Positions 32,747 through 43,648 are shown, counted from the stretch's first letter. The stretch: 47,269 nt of DNA from Lentzea pudingi (GCF_014646255.1 NZ_BMNC01000029.1:1-47269), one strand, 5' to 3'. Numbers and translations: made by a program. Notes: generated by a model not told the origin, from the sequence alone.

Positions 32747-33306
32747 CGTGTATCGCTAACCATGCTGAACCATCCTTCTCGCAGGCTGAAAACCTCATTA
32801 CTGCGTTTCGCGCGGGCCAGCCGAGAGACGCGACCGGGGCGCAGCAGCGGGAGTAGGGATGCGAACGCCCCGACCAGCCTCCTCTGCTCTCGCCGCCGTC
32901 GACGAGTCTCAGACTTGCACCGATCACAGCGTCGACGATCTTGACCCACACATGCCAGACCGCGGCGTCATTGCCGGGGAGCTCCACACCGGTCAGGGCC
33001 CTCACCAACCCGATCGCCAAGGCGACGGAGCCGTCGTGGTGAAGTTCCACCAAAGCCCAGTCGACCAGTTCGTGAGGATCCTCCGAGTAGTGGTTCGACC
33101 GGATGACCCAACGCCGCAGGCCGTTCCTCGGGTTGTTCACCGCATCGGATGTGATCATGTTGAGCATCGGCGCGCGGCCTTGCTGCTGTCCGAACATCTC
33201 GGACGCCAACTGCAACGCGTTCTTCATCGTCGCGGTCGCCTGCTCTCGTTCCGGACGCCCGCTCAGCAGCGGCAACGGGGCCGTTCAGCGGTTCGTATGA
33301 GGTCAT
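32727..33306 (-). CDS. hypothetical protein with a frame slip near its start
   Basis: ATG 33306 has GAGAGG just upstream and gives MTSYEPLNGP. The coding frame then continues one base off as PLLSGRPEREQATATMKNAL, QLASEMFGQQQGRAPMLNMI, NGLRRWVIRSNHYSEDPHEL and DAAVWHVWVKIVDAVIGASL; a TTG near 33275 is the only in-frame start for the latter. After about residue 130 composition turns shadow-like (SRGGWSGRSHP), so the true end may precede 32727. It overlaps the STAS gene start by 20 nt. No family recognised. Confidence 0.45.
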
Positions 33307-33612
33307 TCGCCTCTCGTGAGGACTCGGCGAGCGGGACAAACATGGCGCATGGGACGGGTAGGGCGTGCGCGCTCATCCCCAGCACGACGCACGTTGTCCC
33401 CAGCGGTGCACCACATTGACGCCTCAATGCCAGCCGCCACAGCGTCGCGCGCCGGTGGCCCTGGAGCTGGTTCTCCGGGGCCACTGAACCTCCACGTTCA
33501 TGGGTGTGGCGCGGAAACTCGGCTCAACCCGCATTCGATGACGACTCAGGTCGAGCTGACGCTCAGGTTGATTCCCCGACCCACCTACCGTGCGTCTTGC
33601 GGTCAAGTGGTT
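33307..33612. other. intergenic, nothing recognised
   Basis: About 300 nt between the 3' end of the large hypothetical gene (33613) and the ATG of the gene at 33306, both on the minus strand. No terminator hairpin or coding remnant stood out. Confidence 0.4.
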
Positions 33613-35433
33613 CTACGAAGCTCCGCAATCGTCGTTGAGCTCATCTTCGTGCGCTGGTTGCTCAGGCGACGTGAGCAGGTCGACGGTCGCGGCCAAGGAA
33701 CGGAGCTGGAGTTGTGCGAGGTCTGCGGAGAACGGGCCGCGCAAGGTGCCGTCCGCGTGTGGGTGAAGCCCGACCACGGTGACTTGGACGGGAGAGGCCA
33801 GCCGGGGCATCTTGGTGATCCGTCCGTGCAGGAGATCGTCGGCTGCGGCAAGCAGTTCGGTGTCCCAGCGCTCGCCGGCAGCGTCGATGTCGAGCTTGCC
33901 GTCGGTGAGGACGCCGTCGTCCGCCAGCATTTCCAGCGACCACTCGAGCTCGTTCTTGCCGTCGATCAGCATGATCTGCCGCATGACCGGATCGTGAGAG
34001 GCGGCGAGGCAGTGCTCACCCCTGCGGAGCAGCAACTCCTCGATGCCTCCCTCCCACGCGGACTCCATCAACTCGACCCAGCCAACGGCCGACAGCACTA
34101 TGGCCAGGTGTTCCAGGACGTTGTCTGGGTAGTCGGGCCCGTCCCCGTCGCCGTAGAGCAGGCGGTGGGACTCGGCCCAGTCGCCTTCAGTGGCCGCTGC
34201 GGCATGTCCGGCGGCGACGATCGGCGCGAGCAGAGCGGCTGCCTCGAAGAAGTCGACTTCGGGGCAGCCGCCCCTGTGGCACCACAGCTCGCCAGGGCAC
34301 GACCACGCGATTCGATGTACGGCGTCGATGGTGTCGGTGCCTTCTGGGGACCGCGTCACGGCGAGCAGGTAGCTGTGCAGAGGAACCGGCGTGCCGAGCA
34401 GTCCCTCGCGACGGTGCAACGCTCCGCCGTAGACGTAGACGAGCAGCCCGCTGCAATCCTCGTCCGCCCACCCGGCGATGGCGGCGCGAGCGACGGACAT
34501 TGTGGCGATGTCATCACCGGCAGCCCAGGTTTCGAGCAGCCACCGCGGGCCGTACCTCCAGTCGCCAGCGGACATCAACGCGTCGGCAATGACGTCGCGC
34601 GCTTCAGGGCCGTCGTCGACGACCGGCAGTCCGCCCAGGACCGGGCTGGTGGCGAGCAGTTCGCTCGCCACGCCGGGGTCCTCCGCTGCTGATGCGGATT
34701 GCGTCGACTCGGTCGGCCACCCCCGCACCTCGTTCGGCACCAAGGATTCATTGCCTTTGGCATTGATCGCGATGGTGGACGCCGGCGAGTCCTCGCCAGC
34801 CACACCGAGCAGGGCGAACAGCGCGGACTCCCATTCGCCGATGCCTCCCGGTGCCATCGGCAGTTCCGGCCGGTCGTCCCAGGATTTCGGGAGCTGGACG
34901 GTCACCTCGCCCAGTTCCGGTAGAGCCGCAATCACCAACTGCCTGTCGGGTTCACTCTCGATGTCGTCGTGCGAGTTCTGCTCGGTCGGGATCGGGTTGC
35001 CGTCCCTGTCGATGCGGGGAATCCAGGCTGGTCGCCGGTCCTGCCGACGCCGGATGCGCGCCACCTGGTCCAGCAACTCGTCCTTGTTGGGGTTGGAGCG
35101 CAGAAAACCGTGCGCCGCAGGCCGCACCAGCCGTTCCAGGTCGGCCTTGCGCAGTTGATCCGGGTCGTCCGGCAGCTCGATGAACGCCTCTGGGCTTGCC
35201 AGTTTGGCCATTCGTGCTTCCACTGCAGCCGTGAATTTCGCCCGGAAGTCGCCCTCCGTGTTGCGAACGCCTTCTCTGCATCTTCCAGTTCGACGTCCTC
35301 CCCGGCGACGGTCGTTAGCATCGAGATCAGCAGGTCGTTGTGCGTGAAGGCGTCGAACACGTGAACGACGATAGTGGGTCGCCGACGGTGTGTTCTGGTA
35401 GTTGCTGTCGCTGAAGGCGTCCCCAACGGGCAT
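33613..35433 (-). CDS. large hypothetical protein linked to the transferase gene
   Basis: ATG 35433 lies 6 nt after the stop of the GT-like gene, so the two are operonic. The frame is open for 606 residues. Residues ~22-57 are arginine-rich shadow; the neighbouring frame gives a far better TIVVHVFDAFTHNDLLISML, then TTVAGEDVELEDAEKAFATR, so a pair of compensating slips (near 35380 and 35262) is likely. The rest is acidic and folded-looking (FTAAVEARMAKLASPEAFIE; WLLETWAAGDDIATMSVARA; MLIDGKNELEWSLEMLADDG). No domain recognised. It may be a cargo or regulatory member of the conflict locus. Confidence 0.6.
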   Translation of the reverse strand: MPVGDAFSDSNYQNTPSATHYRRSRVRRLHAQRPADLDANDRRRGGRRTGRCREGVRNTEGDFRAKFTAAVEARMAKLASPEAFIELPDDPDQLRKADLERLVRPAAHGFLRSNPNKDELLDQVARIRRRQDRRPAWIPRIDRDGNPIPTEQNSHDDIESEPDRQLVIAALPELGEVTVQLPKSWDDRPELPMAPGGIGEWESALFALLGVAGEDSPASTIAINAKGNESLVPNEVRGWPTESTQSASAAEDPGVASELLATSPVLGGLPVVDDGPEARDVIADALMSAGDWRYGPRWLLETWAAGDDIATMSVARAAIAGWADEDCSGLLVYVYGGALHRREGLLGTPVPLHSYLLAVTRSPEGTDTIDAVHRIAWSCPGELWCHRGGCPEVDFFEAAALLAPIVAAGHAAAATEGDWAESHRLLYGDGDGPDYPDNVLEHLAIVLSAVGWVELMESAWEGGIEELLLRRGEHCLAASHDPVMRQIMLIDGKNELEWSLEMLADDGVLTDGKLDIDAAGERWDTELLAAADDLLHGRITKMPRLASPVQVTVVGLHPHADGTLRGPFSADLAQLQLRSLAATVDLLTSPEQPAHEDELNDDCGAS

Positions 35434-35439
35434 GTCTTG

Positions 35440-37177
<1,738 letters not shown>

Positions 37178-37296
37178 GAAGCGCCATCCTAGTATCGATC
37201 ACGTTCGGTGCGGCAGTGGTGACTGAGCCGATATGGTTGTCGCTGTTCTTGACCGGTGGGCGGGCGGGGAGGCTCGGCGTGGGGTTCAGGCGAGGC

Positions 37297-39384
37297 GTGG
37301 ACAACCAGATGAGCGGGTCGGCGACGAACGTGGTGCAGGCGGGCTCGGTGGGGGAGCTTCACATTCACGAAGTCCGGGGTTTTCGGCCGCGCACACCTGC
37401 CGGGTTGCCCGCGACGGTTGCCAAGCTGGTCAACCAGGTGGAGGTGCTGAAGGCGCTCGACGAAGTGCTCGCCGGTATCTCCGAAGAGCCTGCCATCGCC
37501 GTGCTGCTGGGCGCGCGCGGCAGCGGGAAGTCCACAGTCGGCCTGTACTGGCTGCACGGGCTGAGCGAGCGGTTTCCGGATGGTCAGCTCTACGCCAACC
37601 TCGGCGCCGGTACCGACCACACCACCGCGCCGTTCCGGATCCTCTTCGGTTTCCTGGTCTCGCTCGGAGTGGACGCGGCGCAGATCCCCGGTGACATCGA
37701 GGGCCGCGCCCACCTGTTCCGGACAGTGACCAGGGGTCTGTCATTGCAGGTCCTGCTGGACGACGCGGTCGCGGCGGCCCAGGTCAAGCACCTGCTGCCC
37801 GGGCCGGGGAAATCGGTCGTGATCGTCACCGGGCACGGAGGCCTTATCGCGCTCGCCGAGCAGAACGCCCGGTTCATCGACGTCGAGCCGCTCAACGCGA
37901 AGATGTCCGCCGAGCTGCTCCGCGGGTTCGCTCGCGATCGTGTCGACGCCGAGCCCGCGGCCCGCGACGCCCTGGTCGCGCTGTGCTCCGGCCGGGCGAT
38001 CGCGTTGAGCGTGGTCGGACGCCTGCTGGCCGAGTCGCCAAAGTTGTCCCTGAGCGAGCTGCTGGAGGAGCTGACCGATCCGGAGCTGGGCATCACGGGT
38101 GTCACCGTCGACGGCGAACCCGCCATCAGCACGGTCCTCGACGCCGGGTACCGGCGGCTGTCCGAGCGGGCTCGGCGCGCTTACCGCGTGCTGGGCCAGC
38201 ATCCCAGCGCGGAGAACGGCATCTCCGTGCAGGCACTGGCGGCCGCGTGCGGTGTCCCGGAAGTCCGCCTGAAGCCGGTCGTGCGGGAGCTGATCAAGGG
38301 AACGCGGATGGTCGACGAGATCAGCGGACGCCTGGTGCTGGACGCGCTCGTCACCGATCACTCGCGCAAGGTCGCTGACGCCGGCGACCCGCCGCTCGAC
38401 CGCGAGGCTGCACAGAGGGCGTTCGTTCGCTGGTACGCGACCGGAGCCGTCGCCACCTACGGAAAACTGCAACGGCACCGTCCTTGGCGCAGGGTGCTCT
38501 TCCCCGAGACCGTGATCGACACCACGCATCCCGCGCACAGTGCTTCCGAGCGCTTCATGCACGCCGAGCGCGCCAACCTGATCACCGCGGCCGGCCTCGC
38601 GTTCGAACTCGGCGACTTCGACGCTGTCGTGCACATCTGCGTGGCTCAATGGTGGCTCTACGAAGCCCACAGGCTCAGCGACGACCTGCTCGCGACGCAC
38701 GATCTCGGTGTCCAGGCGGCCGGTCAGCTCGGCAAGCCGCTCGTCAAGGCGCTGTTGCTGGTGCAGAACGGGTTCGCGGTGCAGGCGGGGGCTCGCTACG
38801 ACGACGCCGCCTCGTTGTTCACCGAGGCTCAGGAGCTCGCGAGCTCCCACAACGCCGTCGACCTGGCGGCGACCGCGATCGAGGGAGCTGCCCTCGCGTT
38901 GCTCGCTGCGGGAGAGCACACGCGTGCCAGGCCGTTGTTGCGGCACAATCTCGCTCTCGCCGACCAGATCGGCGACGACCGGCGCACCGCGATCGCCTGC
39001 CTGCACGCCGCCAAGGCCGAGGACGCCGTCAGGGCGCTGGAGTTGCTCGCCCACGCGTGGACCCTGCTGCGGTCACTGGAGGTGCCCGACCGGGCCAACC
39101 TCGCGAAGGTGCTGCTGTGGCAGGGCCGCGTGCTGGCCGGCACCGGCGATCTCGTCGCCGGTCGTGACCACCTGAACCGCGCGCTGGCGAGCGCGGCGGA
39201 GGTGGGCCGCGACTTCGACCGTGCACAGGTTCTCGACGCGCTCGGTGATCTGGAGGCGAACCACGACAGGCCACGTGCCGCGCAGCACTACGAGCGAGCT
39301 TTGGAGATATACCTGGCGGGCGGACACCTGAGGGCGGCGTCCGCAACGCAGGCGCGCATGGCGGCCATCAGGGAGGAGAGCTGA
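37297..39384 (+). CDS. STAND/NLR-type ATPase A with N-terminal amyloid-like motif and TPR-like C-terminus
   Basis: The frame is open from 37216. I choose GTG 37297 because VDNQMSGSATNVVQAG then aligns with the start of ATPase B. Of 695 residues, 5-24 carry the SGSATNVVQAGSVGELHIH motif. NB-ARC follows: Walker A GARGSGKS (72-79), FPDGQLYANLG, Walker B QVLLDD (151-156), sensor VVIVTG, GLPL-like CSGRAIALSVVG, then a winged helix. The C-terminal third has TPR-like helices (YDDAASLFTEAQELASSHNA). AfsR-like NB-ARC regulators share the FPDGQLY signature. It diverges from transferase A and is 3 nt from the small membrane protein gene. Confidence 0.88.
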   Translation: MDNQMSGSATNVVQAGSVGELHIHEVRGFRPRTPAGLPATVAKLVNQVEVLKALDEVLAGISEEPAIAVLLGARGSGKSTVGLYWLHGLSERFPDGQLYANLGAGTDHTTAPFRILFGFLVSLGVDAAQIPGDIEGRAHLFRTVTRGLSLQVLLDDAVAAAQVKHLLPGPGKSVVIVTGHGGLIALAEQNARFIDVEPLNAKMSAELLRGFARDRVDAEPAARDALVALCSGRAIALSVVGRLLAESPKLSLSELLEELTDPELGITGVTVDGEPAISTVLDAGYRRLSERARRAYRVLGQHPSAENGISVQALAAACGVPEVRLKPVVRELIKGTRMVDEISGRLVLDALVTDHSRKVADAGDPPLDREAAQRAFVRWYATGAVATYGKLQRHRPWRRVLFPETVIDTTHPAHSASERFMHAERANLITAAGLAFELGDFDAVVHICVAQWWLYEAHRLSDDLLATHDLGVQAAGQLGKPLVKALLLVQNGFAVQAGARYDDAASLFTEAQELASSHNAVDLAATAIEGAALALLAAGEHTRARPLLRHNLALADQIGDDRRTAIACLHAAKAEDAVRALELLAHAWTLLRSLEVPDRANLAKVLLWQGRVLAGTGDLVAGRDHLNRALASAAEVGRDFDRAQVLDALGDLEANHDRPRAAQHYERALEIYLAGGHLRAASATQARMAAIREES

Positions 39385-39387
39385 ACA

Positions 39388-39660
39388 GTGCGCAGATGGT
39401 TGATCGCGATGGTGGCCGCTGTCGTCACCTCAGGCGTGGGAATCAGCATCAACGTGGCGACGGACCTCGGTGGCAACATGCTGGCCTGGGCGGCCGTGGG
39501 CGTACTGACGATCGCCGCTGGAGCTGTTGCCGTGTGGGCCGCTCCCGCCGCCGACGGCGAGGACGGCACACGGAACGAGATCAGCGGCACCGTGACCGGC
39601 CCGGTCGTGCAGGCACGGGACATCTCCGGCCCGATCACCTTCAAGGACGACGGCTCCTGA
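39388..39660 (+). CDS. two-helix membrane protein with C-terminal amyloid-like motif (putative NLR effector)
   Basis: GTG 39388 lies 3 nt after ATPase A's stop, with GGAGGAG upstream. The 90 residues hold two membrane helices (~4-24, WLIAMVAAVVTSGVGISINV; ~31-51, MLAWAAVGVLTIAAGAVAVW), an acidic linker and the tail EISGTVTGPVVQARDISGPI (64-83). The tail matches the N-terminal motifs of both flanking ATPases. In bacterial amyloid signalling (BASS motifs) an NLR and its effector share such a motif, and nucleation passes from one to the other. A membrane-permeabilising effector is the simplest reading, by inference. Confidence 0.8.
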   Translation: MRRWLIAMVAAVVTSGVGISINVATDLGGNMLAWAAVGVLTIAAGAVAVWAAPAADGEDGTRNEISGTVTGPVVQARDISGPITFKDDGS

Positions 39661-39756
39661 GTGTGCGGCTTTCGCGGATCGACATGCTGCGGCGGCCTCT
39701 TGCCGTACATTGCTGATCACCGTACGCAGTAGTGGTGAGGTCGGTGTGGTGGTCTC

Positions 39757-41871
39757 GTGGTGACAAATAGCGTGTCCGGCTCTGCGGACGGGCCCGTGGT
39801 CCAGGCCGGCACGATCAACACGATCAACCAGCTCAGCTTCGGGACGGCACCACGGCTCGGCAAGCCGTGGGAGTGCCCGCCGGCACCGGTCCTGTTCGTG
39901 GACCGTGACGAGGAGCTGACGCGGCTGGTGTCGCTGTGCGGGTCTCGTGAGCGGCGGCTTCTGCTCGTGCTCGACGGGCCGCCGGGCGCGGGGAAGAGCG
40001 CGTTGGCGCGAAGGCTTGCCACCGAGGCGAAGGACTCCTTCCCGGACGGCCAGCTCTACGTCGACTTGCGGGAGCACCGGCGTGGTGCCGGTGTGGAGCT
40101 CAGCGGTGTGGTGGAGGGATTCCTCCGGTCGCTCGGCGTCGGTGACGAGTGGCTCTCGCCAGAGCTCGATCGCCGGGTGGCGGCGCTGCGTACGCGTCTG
40201 CGGGAAAAGCGGATGCTGATCCTGGTCGACCACGTGACGATGTCGGAACAGGTGACGAGGTGGTTGCCCGACGCGCCTGGTTGCGTGGTCGCGGTGACGT
40301 CCAACCTGGATCTGGACGAGCTGCACCAGCACGGCGCGGTGCGGGTACGAGTGAACCGGCTCCCCGTCGGCGACGCAGTCGCGCTGCTGGCAGGCCACTG
40401 CGGGCGGGCACGGGTGGACGCCGAACCGGACGAGGCTCGTCAGCTGGTGGAGCTGTGCGACCGATTGCCGCTCGCGCTGGGCGTGGTGGGGGCACGCCTG
40501 CGGAGGCGGACGTCGTTGTCGCTGGCCAAGGTCGTGCGGGAGTTGACAGAGGCGGCGGATCGACTCGTGGCGATCGAAGGAGCTGCTGCTGTGGTGACCG
40601 CGGCATTCGACAGCGCAATTACCGACCTGCCCGACGGAGCACGCAGGCTCTATCTGGTCCTCGGTATCCATCCGGGAACCGATATCGCCATCGAGGTTGT
40701 CGCTACGGCGCTCGACGAACCGGAGGAGGCTGTCGAGCAGCATCTGGAGCTGTTGCACCAGGCGAACCTCGTGGAATGGGTGGACACCGGCAGTACCAGT
40801 CGAATCAGGCTCGGTGAACTGGTGTCGCGGCATGCTGCAGCCAGAGCCACAGCCGAGCTGACAGCCGCAGAACACGAGGCAGTGCTGAGCCGGATCGTCC
40901 GGCACTATCTGCTGCTCGCGGCAGGTGCGGACCTTGCAGCTGCGGAAGACCGGCTCCGGTTTTCACACCATGCCGACGATCCGGTCGTGAGGTCGGTGGC
41001 CGCCGGATTCCCCGACGGTGCCGCCGCGCTGAGCACCCTGGACATCGAACGCCACAACCTCGTCGGCGCGGTGGTGGCCGCCGCTGACCAGGGCTGGGCA
41101 GCCGAGGTGTGGCAGCTGTGCGAGGCGCTGTGGCCGTTGTTCCTCAACCGCAAGCACTACCGCGACTGGGTGGCCACCACGCTGCGAGGAGTCGAGGCCG
41201 GCCAAGCCGTCGAGGATCCGGCTGTGGAAGCACGGATGCGCAGTCAGCTTGCACGGTCCTATGTCGAGCTGCGCAGGTTCGAGCAGGCCGACGAGCAGCT
41301 GGTCGAGGCCGCCGCTCTGGCCGAGCGCAGCGGGCATCGGCGGCTGCAGGCTTCGGTGGAGGAGTTCACCGGCCGGCTCCACCTGGACCGCGGTGCCTAC
41401 GCACGGGCCGCCGACCACTACCGGCGTGCCTTGGCGATCAACATCGAGGTAGGGCGGACTCGCGGTGCCGCTCTGCAGCGCCATTTCCTGGGCCAGGCGT
41501 TGCATCTCAGCGGTGACCACAAAGCCGCGCTGGCAGAGCTGCGCCAGGCGGTCACCCTGATGGAGTCGCTGCCCCACCAGAACCTGCGCAGCCGCGGCAA
41601 CATCCTTATGACCACCGCCAAAGTGTTGCGAGCACTGGGACGGGACACTGGAGCGACAGCCGAGCTGCAGCGGGCATTGCCGCTGCTGACCCAGGCCGGC
41701 GCGAACCACCTGGCCGCGCAGGCACTCGAGCAGCTCGCAGACCTCGCCGAATCCGATCGCGACATCGGCCAAGCACGCCGCCATCTGACGGCCGCTGCGG
41801 AGATCTACACCGCTGCCGGAAGCGCCGACGCCGACCGGATCATCGCGAAACTGGCGAACCTCGGTCAGTGA
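39757..41871 (+). CDS. STAND/NLR-type ATPase B with N-terminal amyloid-like motif and TPR-like C-terminus
   Basis: Starts at GTG 39757 or 39760. Residues 5-24 are SVSGSADGPVVQAGTINTIN, the shared motif. NB-ARC: Walker A GPPGAGKS (74-81), FPDGQLYVDL, Walker B MLILVDHV (153-160), VVAVTSN, GLPL motif CDRLPLALGVVGARL. The winged-helix region leads to TPR-like repeats (QADEQLVEAAALAERSGHRR; AADHYRRALAINIEVGRTRG; AALAELRQAVTLMESLPHQN; DIGQARRHLTAAAEIYTAAG). With 704 residues it is a typical actinomycete STAND protein. It is a clear paralogue of ATPase A. Its last 32 nt overlap the convergent transferase B gene. Confidence 0.9.
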   Translation: MVTNSVSGSADGPVVQAGTINTINQLSFGTAPRLGKPWECPPAPVLFVDRDEELTRLVSLCGSRERRLLLVLDGPPGAGKSALARRLATEAKDSFPDGQLYVDLREHRRGAGVELSGVVEGFLRSLGVGDEWLSPELDRRVAALRTRLREKRMLILVDHVTMSEQVTRWLPDAPGCVVAVTSNLDLDELHQHGAVRVRVNRLPVGDAVALLAGHCGRARVDAEPDEARQLVELCDRLPLALGVVGARLRRRTSLSLAKVVRELTEAADRLVAIEGAAAVVTAAFDSAITDLPDGARRLYLVLGIHPGTDIAIEVVATALDEPEEAVEQHLELLHQANLVEWVDTGSTSRIRLGELVSRHAAARATAELTAAEHEAVLSRIVRHYLLLAAGADLAAAEDRLRFSHHADDPVVRSVAAGFPDGAAALSTLDIERHNLVGAVVAAADQGWAAEVWQLCEALWPLFLNRKHYRDWVATTLRGVEAGQAVEDPAVEARMRSQLARSYVELRRFEQADEQLVEAAALAERSGHRRLQASVEEFTGRLHLDRGAYARAADHYRRALAINIEVGRTRGAALQRHFLGQALHLSGDHKAALAELRQAVTLMESLPHQNLRSRGNILMTTAKVLRALGRDTGATAELQRALPLLTQAGANHLAAQALEQLADLAESDRDIGQARRHLTAAAEIYTAAGSADADRIIAKLANLGQ

Positions 41872-43648
41872 ACTCGGTAAGCCGAACCTGAAGTGTCCGG
41901 CCGCCAAGCTTGATCGTCATCATGCCGCCAGCGAACTCGGGCCGACGCGCTGTCAAAGCGCACACCGCGGAAGCGGCTACAGCAAGATCGTCTGCGGGCT
42001 CGGCGGCGGGTTCCGCCGTCATCTGGAGAACGCGCCCATCACGACGCAGCACGATGAGGTTCTTCGCGGCGACCACGCGCGCGGCTGGACGGTCGGCCAA
42101 GACCTGCCGAGCCCACGACAGCACATCGGCCGGTGCGTCACGGGCCAGCACCACTGCCGCGCTGTCGGCCAAGGCGGTGTCGAACACGTCGTCCTCGACC
42201 GCGATGTGCTGGTCCCGGCCCGGTGCCGACGCAGAGGGCAACGTCGCCGGAAAACGCTCCAGCTCTACGGTGTGGTCGTCGATCAGGGTTGTGGACACCA
42301 GGTGTGCCTGCATGCGGCGCTCCTCAGCGGACGGTTCGTCGACGGGCCGGGCTGTGGCCGGGCCGGCGGGTTCGGGCAGGGCCATGACGTCGTAGAGCAG
42401 GGAGCGCAGGAAGCCTGCACCCGCACCGGCGCGCCCGAAGACTCGACTAGCGACCAGCTCCAGGGCCTGCTGGTCATGTGCGGCCATCGCCGTGTCGATC
42501 TGGCTCCGCAGGTCGCTGTGTGCGTCCAGCGCAACAGCTTTGTCCGCCAGCGCCGCCATCGGGGTGCCGGGCACAACCTCGTCGTGGTCGAATGCCGCCA
42601 GCAGGACAGCGACTCCCACCGCCGCGCCGTACAAGCTGATCGATCCGTGGTCGGAGATCAACAGATCTGCTGCGACCAGCGTCGCCCGCCAGCCTTCATG
42701 GGGTGGGACGAGGAGCAACCCTGCGTCCAGTGCGGACCGAAGCCAGCCGCGCACCGCGTACGGGCTGTGCCCGAACCAGATGCTGGGATGCAGCACCAGC
42801 GCCACGCGGTATTCGTCGCGGGGCAGCGCCGTGAGCAACCGCTGCACAAGTTCGTGGTCGCGACCGAACGCGGATCTGGTTCCCCACGTGGAGCTGACCA
42901 CAACCAGGCGCTGACTGTCGCCCAGGCCTAATGCCTTCCGATACCGAGCGCGGTGCGGGGTGCTCGAGCGCAGTCGCTCGAAGCAGATGTCGCCGGCCAC
43001 GACGGCATGTGGCACTGCCTCGGAGCACGACGCGGCGAGCTGGTCGAGCTGTTCTCCGTGTGACAGCACGATGACCTGAGGCACCACGGTGCCGTGGTGG
43101 ATGAGCTGCTGCGGGTTGTACCCGGAGATGTTGTTGCTGCTCTTGGAGAACTTGTTGTGTCCTGCACCGTGAGGGAGCAGGATCAGCGGCGCCTGCAGTT
43201 GGTGGAGTGCGCCGTTCTCGCTCGCGCAGATCGCGATGTCGAAACGATGCCGCACCGCCTGGTCCCATGGCAGAAGCAGGCCGCCAATCGCGTCGATGAA
43301 ACCGGTCACGCCCGTCGTGAACGCCGAGGACTGCTCGAATGTGAACACGATTTGCACTCGCGCGTCCTCGCACAGCAGGTCGAGCACGTCGAGCAGGCGG
43401 GTTGCCGTCGTGACCGTGCGGACGACGACCAGCACCGTGCGGTCGAAACCGACCGTGATCCAGCGAGAGGCGTCGCTACCTATGGGAACTCGAACGGTTC
43501 CGGGTTCCGGGTTCCGGGTTCCGGGCTCCGGGCTCCGGGCTCCGGGCTCCGGGCTCCGGGCTCCGGGCTCCGGGCTCCGGGCTCCGGGCTCCGGGCTCCG
43601 GGCTCCGGGCTCCGGGCTCCGGGCTCCGGGCTCCGGGCTGATCTTCAT
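41840..43648 (-). CDS. GT-B/CDP-glycerol transferase-like protein B, in frame with a 7-bp repeat array at its start
   Basis: This 602-residue paralogue of transferase A is read from ATG 43648 (MKIS, AGGA only 1-2 nt upstream). Residues ~5-50 are PEPGARS repeats from the array at 43501-43639. The body follows: RTVLVVVRTVTTATRLLDVL, LILLPHGAGHNKFSKSSNNI, LSHGEQLDQLAASCSEAVPH, VVVSSTWGTRSAFG, VLHPSIWFGHSPYAVRGWLR, LLISDHGSISLYGAAVGVAV. As with A, the order SSTW, HP, DHGS fits a TagF-like GT-B fold. The C-terminal ~150 residues are unique. As sequenced it is ON; one unit more or less would disconnect the ATG from the body. Confidence 0.85.
   Translation of the reverse strand: MKISPEPGARSPEPGARSPEPGARSPEPGARSPEPGARSPEPGTRNPEPGTVRVPIGSDASRWITVGFDRTVLVVVRTVTTATRLLDVLDLLCEDARVQIVFTFEQSSAFTTGVTGFIDAIGGLLLPWDQAVRHRFDIAICASENGALHQLQAPLILLPHGAGHNKFSKSSNNISGYNPQQLIHHGTVVPQVIVLSHGEQLDQLAASCSEAVPHAVVAGDICFERLRSSTPHRARYRKALGLGDSQRLVVVSSTWGTRSAFGRDHELVQRLLTALPRDEYRVALVLHPSIWFGHSPYAVRGWLRSALDAGLLLVPPHEGWRATLVAADLLISDHGSISLYGAAVGVAVLLAAFDHDEVVPGTPMAALADKAVALDAHSDLRSQIDTAMAAHDQQALELVASRVFGRAGAGAGFLRSLLYDVMALPEPAGPATARPVDEPSAEERRMQAHLVSTTLIDDHTVELERFPATLPSASAPGRDQHIAVEDDVFDTALADSAAVVLARDAPADVLSWARQVLADRPAARVVAAKNLIVLRRDGRVLQMTAEPAAEPADDLAVAASAVCALTARRPEFAGGMMTIKLGGRTLQVRLTEFTDRGSPVSR
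43501..43639. repeat. heptanucleotide tandem array (CGGGCTC/CGGGTTC), 19 full copies plus 6 nt
   Basis: Three CGGGTTC units (43501-43521) and sixteen CGGGCTC units (43522-43633), then a partial unit. The coding strand (minus) encodes PEPGARS cycles in all three frames. The unit differs from the rotated first-array unit (CGGTTTC) by one or two bases, so the two arrays are related. It sits directly after the start codon of transferase B. Confidence 0.97.

Noticed and set aside
37741..39054. Minus-strand ORF of 437 aa opposite ATPase A
   Set aside because: Composition is that of an antisense frame in GC-rich DNA. The plus strand shows all NB-ARC motifs.
39430..40905. Minus-strand ORF of 491 aa opposite the small membrane protein and ATPase B
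   Set aside because: Arg/His/Gln-rich antisense frame with no domain; the opposite strand is clearly coding.
43501..43639. Reading the second array as a protein-binding iteron or replication origin
   Set aside because: The repeats are coding, uninterrupted, and match the frame-shifting array of the paralogous gene; no Rep gene is near.
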